Shown here piece after piece: positions 7,103 to 16,555 of a DNA stretch of 53,952 nt (the first letter of the stretch is position 1; every line of letters starts with the position of its first letter). The stretch is from an uncultured Commensalibacter sp. GTDB lineage: Bacteria > Pseudomonadota > Alphaproteobacteria > Acetobacterales > Acetobacteraceae. The notes below the pieces were generated by a model. The model ran no database searches. It was not told the DNA's origin and worked only from the letters and a program-made list of their open reading frames with translations. The DNA lies in contig CAMPDW010000015.1 of NCBI GenBank assembly GCA_946699565.1, positions 1 through 53,952 on the forward strand. The letters run 5' to 3'. The position numbers and the translations under genes were made by a program.

Positions 7103-8563
7103 ATGCCTAATTTGATGCTTAAATTTGTCAACTTGGATCAACAACAACCTCATAAACGCTCTGCTGAAGAACGAAAGCAAGATTTTAAAGAAATTTATCA
7201 ATGCTTTTCAGCAGAACAGGCTGAGGTTCAAGCAAGTCGCTGTTCTCAGTGTGGTGTTCCTTTTTGTACCACAAAATGTCCATTATCGAATTATATTCCT
7301 GATTGGCTTAAATTAACTGCAGAAAATCGTTTGCAGGAAGCCTATGAACTTTCAATCGCCACTAGCAGTTTCCCAGAAATATGCGGGCGTATTTGCCCTC
7401 AGGATCGTTTGTGTGAGGGAAGTTGTGTTATTGAGGAAGATTTTAAAAGCGTGACAATAGGTGCTGTTGAAGCTTTTATAACTGATCATGCTTTTGAGCA
7501 AAATTGGGTCCAGTTAATTAAACCTTTGCGTGAACTTTCTAAATCAGTAGGTATTATTGGGGCTGGACCTTGTGGTTTGGCAGCCGCCGTAGTTTTACGT
7601 AAAAAAGGATATCAGGTTCATGTTTATGATCGGTATGACCGAGCTGGTGGTTTGTTAATCTATGGAATACCAACCTTTAAACTTAATAAAAATATTATTG
7701 TTCGTCGTCAAGAATGGTTGGAAAAATCTGGTGTGATCTTTCATTTTAATACGGATATATCTGCACAGACAGATCATCACTCCTTTTCTTTTGATGATTT
7801 AAGAAAAAAACATGATGCAATTTTAATTTCCACAGGTGTTTATAAAAAGAAAGAAGTTAGTCTTTTTGGTTCTAATTTAAATGGTGTGGTCCAAGCTCTA
7901 GATTATCTGATAGCTTCACAAACCGAGAATGCCAATTCCAAACAGTTTAATGCAAAAGGTAAAAAAGTCGTTGTTATTGGTGGAGGTGATACAGCGATGG
8001 ATTGTTTAAGAACAGCAATTCGTCAAGGTGCGATTTCAGTTCAATGTCTTTATCGGCGTGATAAAGCAAATATGCCCGGTTCGATGCGGGAAGTTAAAAA
8101 TGCTGAAGAAGAAGGTGTTGAATTTATTTGGCAAGCGGTACCTGATGCTTTTATCGGCGAAGAAAAAGTTGAATCTATTCGAGCGGTAAGAACTGAATTA
8201 GGACTTGCGGAAACAGGAGGAAGACAAACAATTAAAATTCTTTCAAACAGTCATTTTACGCTGCAAGCAGATTTGGTTATTAAAGCCTTGGGATTTGACC
8301 CTGAGCCGTTACCAAATATGTGGAATAATGATGAACTACAAATTCATGAGTCAGGGCGGATAAAATTAAATTCTTACAATTATATGACTTCCATACCTGG
8401 TGTTTTTGCAGGCGGAGATATTGTTCGAGGTGCAAGTCTTGTTGTATGGGCGATTAAAGATGGACAGGATGTGGCTGAAAAAATTGCACATTGGCTTGAA
8501 AACAACTTAAAGAAAAGCCTGTATCCACAGGGTAAAAGTTTAAACGACATATCCTTTGAATAG
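7103..8563 (+). CDS. gltD: Glutamate synthase small (beta) subunit
   Basis: This is the NADPH-oxidising subunit of glutamate synthase. It passes electrons through FAD and iron-sulfur clusters to GltB to make glutamate from glutamine and 2-oxoglutarate. Cysteines in two N-terminal groups (Cys47, 50, 55, 59 and Cys94, 98, 104, 108) are the low-potential cluster ligands. GIIGAGPCGLAAA near 150-162 binds FAD, and GGGDTAMD near 290 binds NADPH. Start 7103 is preferred over TTG 7082 because AAGGA lies eight bases ahead of it and the product then has the family length of 486 residues. A TATAAT at 7071-7076 could be the -10 element. It is followed by gltB after 25 bases. Confidence 0.95.
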   Translation: MPNLMLKFVNLDQQQPHKRSAEERKQDFKEIYQCFSAEQAEVQASRCSQCGVPFCTTKCPLSNYIPDWLKLTAENRLQEAYELSIATSSFPEICGRICPQDRLCEGSCVIEEDFKSVTIGAVEAFITDHAFEQNWVQLIKPLRELSKSVGIIGAGPCGLAAAVVLRKKGYQVHVYDRYDRAGGLLIYGIPTFKLNKNIIVRRQEWLEKSGVIFHFNTDISAQTDHHSFSFDDLRKKHDAILISTGVYKKKEVSLFGSNLNGVVQALDYLIASQTENANSKQFNAKGKKVVVIGGGDTAMDCLRTAIRQGAISVQCLYRRDKANMPGSMREVKNAEEEGVEFIWQAVPDAFIGEEKVESIRAVRTELGLAETGGRQTIKILSNSHFTLQADLVIKALGFDPEPLPNMWNNDELQIHESGRIKLNSYNYMTSIPGVFAGGDIVRGASLVVWAIKDGQDVAEKIAHWLENNLKKSLYPQGKSLNDISFE

Positions 8564-8588
8564 AATTCAGTTATGGTAGGTTAAAAAA

Positions 8589-11500
8589 ATGAATAGCAGT
8601 TCTTTTGTCGAACTAAGAAAGAAAAACGAAGTAATTTTAAAAGATGTATATTCCTCAGATCAAGAACATGATGCTTGTGGTGTAGGATTTGTTGTTGCGC
8701 TTGATGGTAAAAAACGCCGTGATGTTGTTGAGGCCGGTTTATCCGCATTAAAAGCTTTATGGCATCGTGGTGCCGTTGATGCTGATGGTAAAACCGGGGA
8801 TGGTGCAGGTATTCACCTTGAAATTCCACAAGATTTTTTTTTGCAATCCATACGCAGCGGCCATCATGCTGTCGAACAAGGACAGCTTGCGGTTGGCATG
8901 ATTTTTTTACCTAAAAATGATTTAGCCAGTCAGGAACGTTGTCGTCAAATTATTGAAACCGAAATTATGGCATTTGGCTATTCAATTTATGGATGGCGAC
9001 AAGTTCCCATTGATACAAATTGTATTGGCGAAAAAGCGAATGCAACTCGTCCAGATATTGAACAAATTCTTATTATTAATACACATCATCATCCTGAAGA
9101 TGTTTTTGAGTGCAATCTTTATATTATCCGCCGTAAAATTGAAAAAAGAGCAATTGAAAGTCATGTAGACTTGTATATTTGCTCAATGTCATGTCGTTCA
9201 ATTATCTACAAGGGAATGTTTTTAGCACAGAATATTTCTGATTTTTATCCTGATCTTTTGGATAAAAGATTTATAAGTCGTTTTGTTATCTATCATCAAC
9301 GTTATTCAACCAATACCTTTCCTACATGGAAGTTGGCCCAACCATTCCGTCGTATTGCCCATAATGGCGAAATCAATACGTTATCAGGAAATATTAACTG
9401 GATGAAAAGTCATGAAACGCGTTTATCTCATCCAGATCTTAACCCTCATATGAATGATTTAAAACCTGTAATTCAGTTTAATGGTTCAGATACCGCAGCG
9501 TTGGATAATGTTTTTGAATTATTAACATATGCTGGAAGAGATGCACCTACTGTTAAGGCGTTAATGATTCCTCCTGCATTGGGTTTACTCCATGATATTA
9601 CCCAAGATGTAAAGGATATGTACAGCTATTCGAATGCGGTGATGGAACCTTGGGACGGACCTGCAGCATTATGCGGAACCGATGGTAAATGGATCATTGC
9701 AGGGTTGGATCGGAATGGTTTACGTCCTTTACGTTATACTATTACGGATAATAACTTAATGATCCTTGGTTCAGAAACGGGAATGGTTCATGTTGCTGAA
9801 GATCAAATTCTTGAAAAAGGTAGGTTGGGACCAGGAGAAACCATTGGTTTTGATATGGATACATGTCAACTTTATCATCCTGCTGATATCACCCAGCTTT
9901 TGGTTAAACGTCACCAATATAGTGATTGGATTAAATATACTCAACAAATAACATCTATCGTAAAGGATCAGGAAAATGAACCTGTTTTCTTTACGGAAGA
10001 TGAATTGCGTAGAAGACAGCTTGCTGTTGGAATGAGTATTGAGGATCTTGAAACTGTTCTTCAGCCTATGGTAGAAAATTCTGCTGAAGCGATTGGTTCA
10101 ATGGGGGATGATACACCGCTTGCTGTTTTAAGCGAACATTATCGTGGGCTTTCACATTATTTTCGCCAACGATTTAGTCAGGTAACAAACCCACCTATTG
10201 ATAGTTTGCGTGAAACTCAAGTAATGACGTTGAGTACGCGTTTAGGAAACTTAGGAAATATTTTAGATCAATCTTCTGAGCAATGTCAATTGTTAAGGTT
10301 GAATAGTCCTGTTTTAACAAGCAGTGAGTTTGCAGCATTGAGGGATTATTGTGGTAAAACAGGGTATAATATTGATTGTCATTATAAAGTTGATGAAGGT
10401 GAAAAAGGATTACGTCAAGCTCTTGCACGAATTTGTAGTGAAGCAGAAGAGGCTGTGCGTTGTGGTTGTACACACATTTTTCTAAGTGATGAAAAACAAA
10501 ATAAAGAATATGCGAATATTCCAATGATTTTGGCTACTGCGGCTGTGCACACTCATCTTGTTCGTCAATCCTTAAGAACTTTTACTTCCGTGAATGTTCA
10601 GGCATCTGACTGTCTTGATGTTCATTCAATTGCTGTATTGATAGGGGTAGGAGCCACAACAATCAATGCTTATTTAGCTCAGGAATGTATTGCTGATCGT
10701 CATAAAAAAGGATTATTTGGTAAAATTACTCTAAGACAGGCAGTGCAAAATTATTGTAAAGCTGTCGATAAAGGACTGTTAAAAATTATGTCCAAGATGG
10801 GTATATCTGTTATATCATCCTATCGTGGTGGATATAATTTTGAAGCTATAGGTTTATCTCGTGCTTTAGTAGCGGAATTTTTCCCTGGTATGTCATCTCG
10901 AATTTCTGGTATAGGTTTATCAGGTATTGCCCAAAATATCAAAAAATTACATCAACTTGCTTGGAATCCTAACGTAAGATTATTACCGATTGGAGGATTC
11001 TATAAATGGCGTCAACAAGGTGAAAAACACGCTTTGAGCAGTACTGTTATAAAACTGATACAACAGGCTGTTGAAAAAGATAGCTGGCCTTTATATGAAC
11101 AATATGTTAATGAAATTCAAAAACAACCCCCCATGGCTTTACGTGATTTATTTGATTTTCAATCTTCAAACAAACCAGTATCAGTAGAATCAGTTGAAAA
11201 TATTACAAAATTAAGAAAACGTCTAATTTCTCCAGGTATTTCTTTAGGTGCCTTAAGTCCAGAAGCGCATGAAACCCTAGCAATTGCAATGAATCGTATT
11301 GGAGCACGTTCAGATTCAGGTGAAGGTGGTGAGGATGCTGTTCGCTATAAACCTCGCGCAAATGGTGATAATGCATCTTCATCTATTAAACAAGTTGCTT
11401 CTGGGCGTTTTGGTGTTACAGCTGAATATTTGAATAATTGTCGTGAAATTGAAATCAAGATTGCCCAAGGGGCAAAACCTGGTGAAGGAGGACAATTACC

Positions 11501-13109
11501 GGGATTTAAAGTAACAGAATTAATTGGAAGATTGCGTCACGCAGTTCCTGGAGTAACCTTAATTTCTCCACCACCGCATCATGATATTTATTCCATTGAG
11601 GATTTGGCACAGCTTATTTATGATTTAAAACAAATAAATCCTGATGCTACAGTAGCGGTTAAATTAGTAGCTGCTTCTGGGATTGGAACGATTGCTGCGG
11701 GTGTTGCAAAAGCAAAAGCTGATACAATTCTTATTTCTGGTCATAATGGTGGAACAGGCGCATCACCCTTAACATCAATTAAATATGGCGGAATTCCTTG
11801 GGAAATGGGGTTGGCAGAAGCTCATCAAGTTTTGATGCTCAATGGTTTGAGGGATCGTATTACCTTACGGGTTGATGGAGGGATTAAGACTGGACGTGAT
11901 GTAATCATTGCTGCGATGTTAGGCGCAGAGGAATTTGGTATTGGTACGCTAAGTTTGATAGCTATGGGCTGTATTATGGTTCGACAATGTCATTCTAACA
12001 CGTGTCCCGTTGGAGTATGTACCCAAGATAAAAGATTACGTAATAAATTCGTTCATGATGGTGCTGAGCGTGTTATTAATTTATTCTCATTTATCGCTGA
12101 GGATGTAAGAAATATTTTGGCTTCATTAGGGTTTACATCTTTGATAGATATTATTGGACGGACTGATCTTTTACGTCAGGTATTACGTGGAGCTTCTTAT
12201 TTGGATGATTTGGATTTAAATCCGTTGTTAGCTCGTGTTGATCCAGGGTTACATGCAGGTTACTGTGTTCGTGAAGGACGTAATGAAGTACCAGAAACCC
12301 TTGATGCACAAATGATTGTCGATGCTCAACCTTTATTTGAGCATGGTGAGAAAATGCAGCTGCGTTATAATGTTTACAATACGTATCGTGCAATTGGTAC
12401 TAAAATTTCTTCAATGATTACACGACGTTTTGGGATGAAGGGTCTTGCCCCAGATCATCTAACCATTCGTTTGAATGGATCAGCAGGTCAATCTTTAGGA
12501 GCATTTGCAGTTCATGGATTAAAACTTGAGGTGTTTGGCGATTCAAATGATTATGTCGGTAAAGGTTTATCAGGAGCAACCATTGTTGTTCGTCCTGTTC
12601 CAGAAACCAAGCTTGTATCAAATCATAATGTAATTATTGGTAATACAGTTCTATATGGTGCAACTGAAGGTTATTTATTTGCTGCCGGTAAGGCTGGAGA
12701 ACGATTTGCTGTTCGTAATTCTGGTGCAATCGCAGTTGTAGAAGGTTGTGGCGCAAATGGTTGTGAATATATGACAGGTGGAACGGTTATTATTTTAGGA
12801 GAAATTGGACCAAATTTTGGCGCTGGTTTTACGGGAGGAATGGCTTTTGTTTATGATCCTAATCGGCAATTTGAATATCGTGTTAATTCAACAACGTTAA
12901 GATGGCAGCGTATTCGTGATGAAAAATGGAAAAATAAAATCAAAATATTAATCGAAAGACATATTGTGGAAACCAAAAGTCAATATGCCGTCCATTTATT
13001 ACATGATTGGCAAAATACGATTAAGAATTTTTGGCATATCGTACCAGTAGAATATGCTCGGATAATTCATTTTGAATTTGATGAAGCTAGTTTAAAAGAA
13101 ATGGCGTAA
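8589..13109 (+). CDS. gltB: Glutamate synthase large (alpha) subunit
   Basis: A 1506-residue protein catalysing glutamine hydrolysis, ammonia channelling and glutamate formation on FMN. The N-terminal Ntn amidotransferase nucleophile is Cys30 in HDACGVGF, so a 29-residue propeptide must be removed. The FMN barrel carries GEGGEDAVRY, QVASGRFGVTAEYL and KPGEGGQLPG. The 3Fe-4S cluster motif with Cys in CIMVRQCHSNTCPVG lies near 1127-1141. The C-terminal beta-helix domain has glycine repeats such as GEIGPNFGAGFTGGMAF. Length and order are typical of the bacterial enzyme. It is transcribed with gltD and ends 27 bases before a strong terminator. No frameshift is seen. Confidence 0.97.
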   Translation: MNSSSFVELRKKNEVILKDVYSSDQEHDACGVGFVVALDGKKRRDVVEAGLSALKALWHRGAVDADGKTGDGAGIHLEIPQDFFLQSIRSGHHAVEQGQLAVGMIFLPKNDLASQERCRQIIETEIMAFGYSIYGWRQVPIDTNCIGEKANATRPDIEQILIINTHHHPEDVFECNLYIIRRKIEKRAIESHVDLYICSMSCRSIIYKGMFLAQNISDFYPDLLDKRFISRFVIYHQRYSTNTFPTWKLAQPFRRIAHNGEINTLSGNINWMKSHETRLSHPDLNPHMNDLKPVIQFNGSDTAALDNVFELLTYAGRDAPTVKALMIPPALGLLHDITQDVKDMYSYSNAVMEPWDGPAALCGTDGKWIIAGLDRNGLRPLRYTITDNNLMILGSETGMVHVAEDQILEKGRLGPGETIGFDMDTCQLYHPADITQLLVKRHQYSDWIKYTQQITSIVKDQENEPVFFTEDELRRRQLAVGMSIEDLETVLQPMVENSAEAIGSMGDDTPLAVLSEHYRGLSHYFRQRFSQVTNPPIDSLRETQVMTLSTRLGNLGNILDQSSEQCQLLRLNSPVLTSSEFAALRDYCGKTGYNIDCHYKVDEGEKGLRQALARICSEAEEAVRCGCTHIFLSDEKQNKEYANIPMILATAAVHTHLVRQSLRTFTSVNVQASDCLDVHSIAVLIGVGATTINAYLAQECIADRHKKGLFGKITLRQAVQNYCKAVDKGLLKIMSKMGISVISSYRGGYNFEAIGLSRALVAEFFPGMSSRISGIGLSGIAQNIKKLHQLAWNPNVRLLPIGGFYKWRQQGEKHALSSTVIKLIQQAVEKDSWPLYEQYVNEIQKQPPMALRDLFDFQSSNKPVSVESVENITKLRKRLISPGISLGALSPEAHETLAIAMNRIGARSDSGEGGEDAVRYKPRANGDNASSSIKQVASGRFGVTAEYLNNCREIEIKIAQGAKPGEGGQLPGFKVTELIGRLRHAVPGVTLISPPPHHDIYSIEDLAQLIYDLKQINPDATVAVKLVAASGIGTIAAGVAKAKADTILISGHNGGTGASPLTSIKYGGIPWEMGLAEAHQVLMLNGLRDRITLRVDGGIKTGRDVIIAAMLGAEEFGIGTLSLIAMGCIMVRQCHSNTCPVGVCTQDKRLRNKFVHDGAERVINLFSFIAEDVRNILASLGFTSLIDIIGRTDLLRQVLRGASYLDDLDLNPLLARVDPGLHAGYCVREGRNEVPETLDAQMIVDAQPLFEHGEKMQLRYNVYNTYRAIGTKISSMITRRFGMKGLAPDHLTIRLNGSAGQSLGAFAVHGLKLEVFGDSNDYVGKGLSGATIVVRPVPETKLVSNHNVIIGNTVLYGATEGYLFAAGKAGERFAVRNSGAIAVVEGCGANGCEYMTGGTVIILGEIGPNFGAGFTGGMAFVYDPNRQFEYRVNSTTLRWQRIRDEKWKNKIKILIERHIVETKSQYAVHLLHDWQNTIKNFWHIVPVEYARIIHFEFDEASLKEMA

Positions 13110-13135
13110 TTTTATTTTAATTTCTATTATTAAAG

Positions 13136-13178
13136 ATAGGGTTGAATATTATTATAAATTTGACCCTATTTTTTTTAT
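13136..13178 (+). terminator. Intrinsic terminator after gltB
   Basis: ATAGGGT (13136-13142) pairs with ACCCTAT (13163-13169), extended by four inner pairs that include two G-T wobbles. A run of eight or nine T follows at once. It ends the gltDB unit. Confidence 0.85.
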
Positions 13179-13262
13179 CGTTTTTTTTTTAATAAAATAT
13201 GGTAATTATAATGCGACAAAGCTTGTATAACGGTCTAAAACGACTTTTAATTGGATTTTAAT

Positions 13263-13301
13263 GGGGAATATCTTTAGTTATATTAACTAAGTTGATATCC
13301 C
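13263..13301 (+). promoter_or_regulatory. 39-base hairpin in leader of antiporter gene
   Basis: TTAGTTA (13274-13280) pairs with TAACTAA (13284-13290) around a three-base loop. After a small internal loop ATATC (13268-13272) pairs with GATAT (13294-13298), and GGG pairs with CCC (13299-13301) across one bulged A. There is no T-run after it, so it does not look like a terminator. It lies 56 bases ahead of the antiporter start, inside the likely 5' leader, where it could control translation or mRNA decay, or could be a dyad operator. Confidence 0.5.
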
Positions 13302-13356
13302 ATCCGTATTCGGCTTGATTTACAAATATTATTTTATATAACGGAGAGACATTAAT

Positions 13357-15990
13357 ATGCCAGTTACAGGTTTGGCCACGGTTTTATTGTCTACAGCTAT
13401 TCTATTAGTTATTGTGAGTACTGTTCAGCCATTGGCTAAACGTTTAGAACTATCTGAAACGGTTATATTGGCGATTGTTGGTATTGTTCTTGGTGGTACT
13501 GCTGATTTAATTTTACATAGTTCTCATATTTACGTATTTGACACGGCTGCCGAAATTTTACTGGATTTCCCCATAAATAGTGAAGGGTTTCTTTTAATCT
13601 TTCTTCCAATTCTTGTTTTTCAGGCAGCCTTGGCAATTGATGTTCGACGATTGGCCCATGAAATAGGAACGGTTCTTTTATTGGCGATTGTTGCCGTTAT
13701 TGTTTCAACGGCAACAATAGGATTGGCTTTATATCCATTTTCTGGAATGCCTTTAACTGTTTGTTTATTAGTGGGTGCCATTGTTGCAACAACTGACCCT
13801 TCTGCAGTTGCAGGAATATTTAAAGAGATTGGTGCTGCTACACGCTTGACACGATTGGTTGAGGGGGAGGCACTTTTAAATGATGCTGCTGCAATTTCAA
13901 TTTTTTCAACGTTAGTTGCGGCTATTATTGCGCATAAAGAAATTCATTTGTTAGGATCAGCATTCTCTATTTTTCTTTCGTTTGTTGGTGCTTTGATTGC
14001 GGGATTTTTCTTTGCACGTTGTGCTTTATGGATGATTGTTACTTTGGGTTCTAATACAGGTCGTTCTGCAGAGATAACATTAACCGTTGCCCTTCCTTAT
14101 ATTTCATATATTGTATGTGATGATATTCTTCATTGTTCAGGTGTTGTTGCCTCTGCTGCTGCAGGTTTAACATTATCAGCTTATGGTCCCTCAACCTTTA
14201 GACCCCAAACATGGCGTTTTCTCAATGAATTATGGCAACAAATCATTTTTTGGGCGGGTTCATTACTTTTTGTTCTAGCCTCTATGTTGGTGCCGCGATT
14301 ATTAATTGGTATGACCAAATGGGATTTTATTCTAATTTTATTAGCTACGATTGCAGGTTTAATAGCGAGGGCTATGGTCATTTTTGGGTTATTACCTGTT
14401 TTAGCGGCAACCAATTTATCTCCATCTGTTCCAACACCTTTTAAAGCGACTATGGTTTGGGGTGGTTTAAGAGGGGCTATTACGTTAGCTCTTGCTTTGG
14501 CAGTGACCGAAAACGAAATGATTCCAACACCTATTTCGCAATTTGTGGGTATTATAGCGACTGGGTTTGTTTTATTTACTCTTTTAGTCAATGGAACTAC
14601 TTTAAGGGCTGTTGTAATTTATTTTCGACTTAATGAGTTGGCACCTATTGATCAGGCTGTTCGACATCAAATACTTGGTATTGGGCTTGGTAATGTAAAG
14701 GATAAAGCCCGTCGTGTTGCAAACGAATTTGGATTTACAAATTCTATAACAAATTATACGCTTGAGGAAATAGACAGGCGTATTAATGAGGAACGCGAAG
14801 CAAACAGTTTTGATACAATGCTGACGGATCGTCAAAGGATTTCTTTGGCTTTGATTACTATTGCTGCACAAGAGCGATCTATTTTATTAGATTTTTTTCG
14901 TATGCAAGGTTTACCGCGTCGGGTAATGGAAACATTATTGCGTTCCGCAGAAGCAACTTTGGACGGTGCGTGGACAGAAGGGCGTTATGGTTATGTTAAG
15001 GCGATGCAAAAACGTTTGCATCCACCTTTTCGTTTTCGGGTGGCTCAATATATTCATCGGAAATTGCATATTGATCGCCCCTTGATGTATTGTATGATGG
15101 AACGATTTGAAATCTTGCTTGTATCCCGTATTGTTTCAATTTCATTAACCCGTTTTATGAAGAGACGCATTGAACCAACATTAGGGATTCGAGTTGCCGA
15201 AATCGTTTCAGAGGTTCTTGATCGTCAAAATCGTATGCTTGATGATGCCATTGATATTATGCGTAATCATTATCAGGGTTATATTGAAGCGTTGGAATCA
15301 AGATTTTTGAAACTGGTAACATTAAGACTAGAAAGTGATGAATATAATAGTCTTTGGACCGAATCGCTTGTGAGTGATGAGCTTTATTTAGAACTTGAAA
15401 AAAATGTTGAAAAACGTTTTGAACGTTATAATCGTCGATTAAAATTTAATCTTAAAAGTGGATTAGAAGAACGAGTAAAAGAACTTCCATGTTTACGTGG
15501 GGTACCTCAAGCCGTTTTATATGATATAAGCATGTCCATGTCGATTTATTTTGTTTTTCCAAGTGAAAGAATATTTTATCGCAAGCAAAAAGTTAAATAT
15601 GTTTATTTTGTTAGTAATGGTTTATTTGAAACGCATTCAAGAAATAAGAGTTTTATTTATGGAACGGGTGATATTCTTGGTGCTAATGAGCTTATTTCTA
15701 ATAAAAGAATTTATGCGAACTATCGTGCAATACGATTTGGTTATTTATTTGCAATGCCAGATGATGTTTTTAAACGATTAATTCATGATTATCCAATTGT
15801 TGTTTATAATCTTACAAAAATAGATGAAGCAAGAGATAGGGGAAATGTTCAAGATAATGGTATGCTAAGACTAGGGCATACGCGAAAAATTTCCAATAAA
15901 AAGAACACGTTACTTTTGGGATATGATCCAAAAAACAAAAATTCTAAAAATAATAATGATTTAGACAATAAAATGTTAGAAGATCAGTAG
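13357..15990 (+). CDS. CPA1 Na+/H+ antiporter with cyclic-nucleotide-binding tail
   Basis: An 877-residue inner-membrane protein. The first ~420 residues hold about twelve hydrophobic segments. They include VFQAALAIDVRRL, TTDPSAVAGIF and EGEALLNDAAAI, whose Asn-Asp pair marks the electroneutral CPA1/NhaP-type cation:proton exchangers. A long cytoplasmic region follows, then a Crp-like nucleotide-binding domain near 720-830 (LPCLRGVPQAVLYDI, then YGTGDILGANEL). Exchange of Na+ or K+ for H+ under control of a bound nucleotide is the likely job. The nucleotide domain is divergent, so ligand binding is uncertain. The ATG at 13357 follows GGAGAG. The gene stands alone between the gltDB terminator and the molybdenum hydroxylase operon. 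Confidence 0.88.
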   Translation: MPVTGLATVLLSTAILLVIVSTVQPLAKRLELSETVILAIVGIVLGGTADLILHSSHIYVFDTAAEILLDFPINSEGFLLIFLPILVFQAALAIDVRRLAHEIGTVLLLAIVAVIVSTATIGLALYPFSGMPLTVCLLVGAIVATTDPSAVAGIFKEIGAATRLTRLVEGEALLNDAAAISIFSTLVAAIIAHKEIHLLGSAFSIFLSFVGALIAGFFFARCALWMIVTLGSNTGRSAEITLTVALPYISYIVCDDILHCSGVVASAAAGLTLSAYGPSTFRPQTWRFLNELWQQIIFWAGSLLFVLASMLVPRLLIGMTKWDFILILLATIAGLIARAMVIFGLLPVLAATNLSPSVPTPFKATMVWGGLRGAITLALALAVTENEMIPTPISQFVGIIATGFVLFTLLVNGTTLRAVVIYFRLNELAPIDQAVRHQILGIGLGNVKDKARRVANEFGFTNSITNYTLEEIDRRINEEREANSFDTMLTDRQRISLALITIAAQERSILLDFFRMQGLPRRVMETLLRSAEATLDGAWTEGRYGYVKAMQKRLHPPFRFRVAQYIHRKLHIDRPLMYCMMERFEILLVSRIVSISLTRFMKRRIEPTLGIRVAEIVSEVLDRQNRMLDDAIDIMRNHYQGYIEALESRFLKLVTLRLESDEYNSLWTESLVSDELYLELEKNVEKRFERYNRRLKFNLKSGLEERVKELPCLRGVPQAVLYDISMSMSIYFVFPSERIFYRKQKVKYVYFVSNGLFETHSRNKSFIYGTGDILGANELISNKRIYANYRAIRFGYLFAMPDDVFKRLIHDYPIVVYNLTKIDEARDRGNVQDNGMLRLGHTRKISNKKNTLLLGYDPKNKNSKNNNDLDNKMLEDQ

Positions 15991-16090
15991 AATACTCCAT
16001 TTCCTGAAGAAAAGGATAAAGATCAGTGATTTATTTATAAAATAAGATAATTCATAAAGTTATTTTATATTGTTCGGATAAACTTGGTTC

Positions 16091-16555
16091 ATGATTGTTT
16101 TAATAGTTAATAAACAAAGAATAGAGCTAGAAGCGCCTGATGATATGCCTTTATTATGGGTATTAAGGGATTTAAGAGGATTAATTGGTACAAAATATGG
16201 GTGTGGTAAGGGGTTATGTGGGTCTTGTACTGTGCTTTTAGATGGAAAGGCTGTTCATTCTTGTATACTGCCCGTTGGGAGTATAGGTAAAAAAGAAATA
16301 ACAACTATTGAAGGTATCGGGGATGATCTAGTAGCACAAAAATTATTAGCTGCCTGGAAAGAAACAGAACCGACACAATGTGGATATTGTCAGCCAGGAC
16401 AAATAATGACGGCTTTGGCATTATTAAAAAACACTAATAAACCTAGTAAAAATGAGATAGTTCAAGTAATGACAGGTCATATTTGTCGATGTGGAACATA
16501 TCAACGTATTTATAAAGCCATTCAAATTGCAGCAGATATTATAGAAGATGAATAA
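16091..16555 (+). CDS. 2Fe-2S small subunit of molybdenum hydroxylase
   Basis: A 154-residue protein of the xanthine dehydrogenase/isoquinoline oxidoreductase small-subunit family. The N-terminal plant-type ferredoxin cluster uses Cys38, 43, 46 and 58 (CGCGKGLCGSC). The C-terminal helical cluster uses Cys97, 100, 132 and 134 (QCGYCQPGQ, HICRCG). It moves electrons from the molybdenum site in the partner subunit to a cytochrome c. There is no signal peptide, as normal for a protein carried by its Tat-exported partner. It overlaps the next gene by eight bases, so translation is coupled. This subunit looks intact even though its partner is broken. Confidence 0.92.
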   Translation: MIVLIVNKQRIELEAPDDMPLLWVLRDLRGLIGTKYGCGKGLCGSCTVLLDGKAVHSCILPVGSIGKKEITTIEGIGDDLVAQKLLAAWKETEPTQCGYCQPGQIMTALALLKNTNKPSKNEIVQVMTGHICRCGTYQRIYKAIQIAADIIEDE

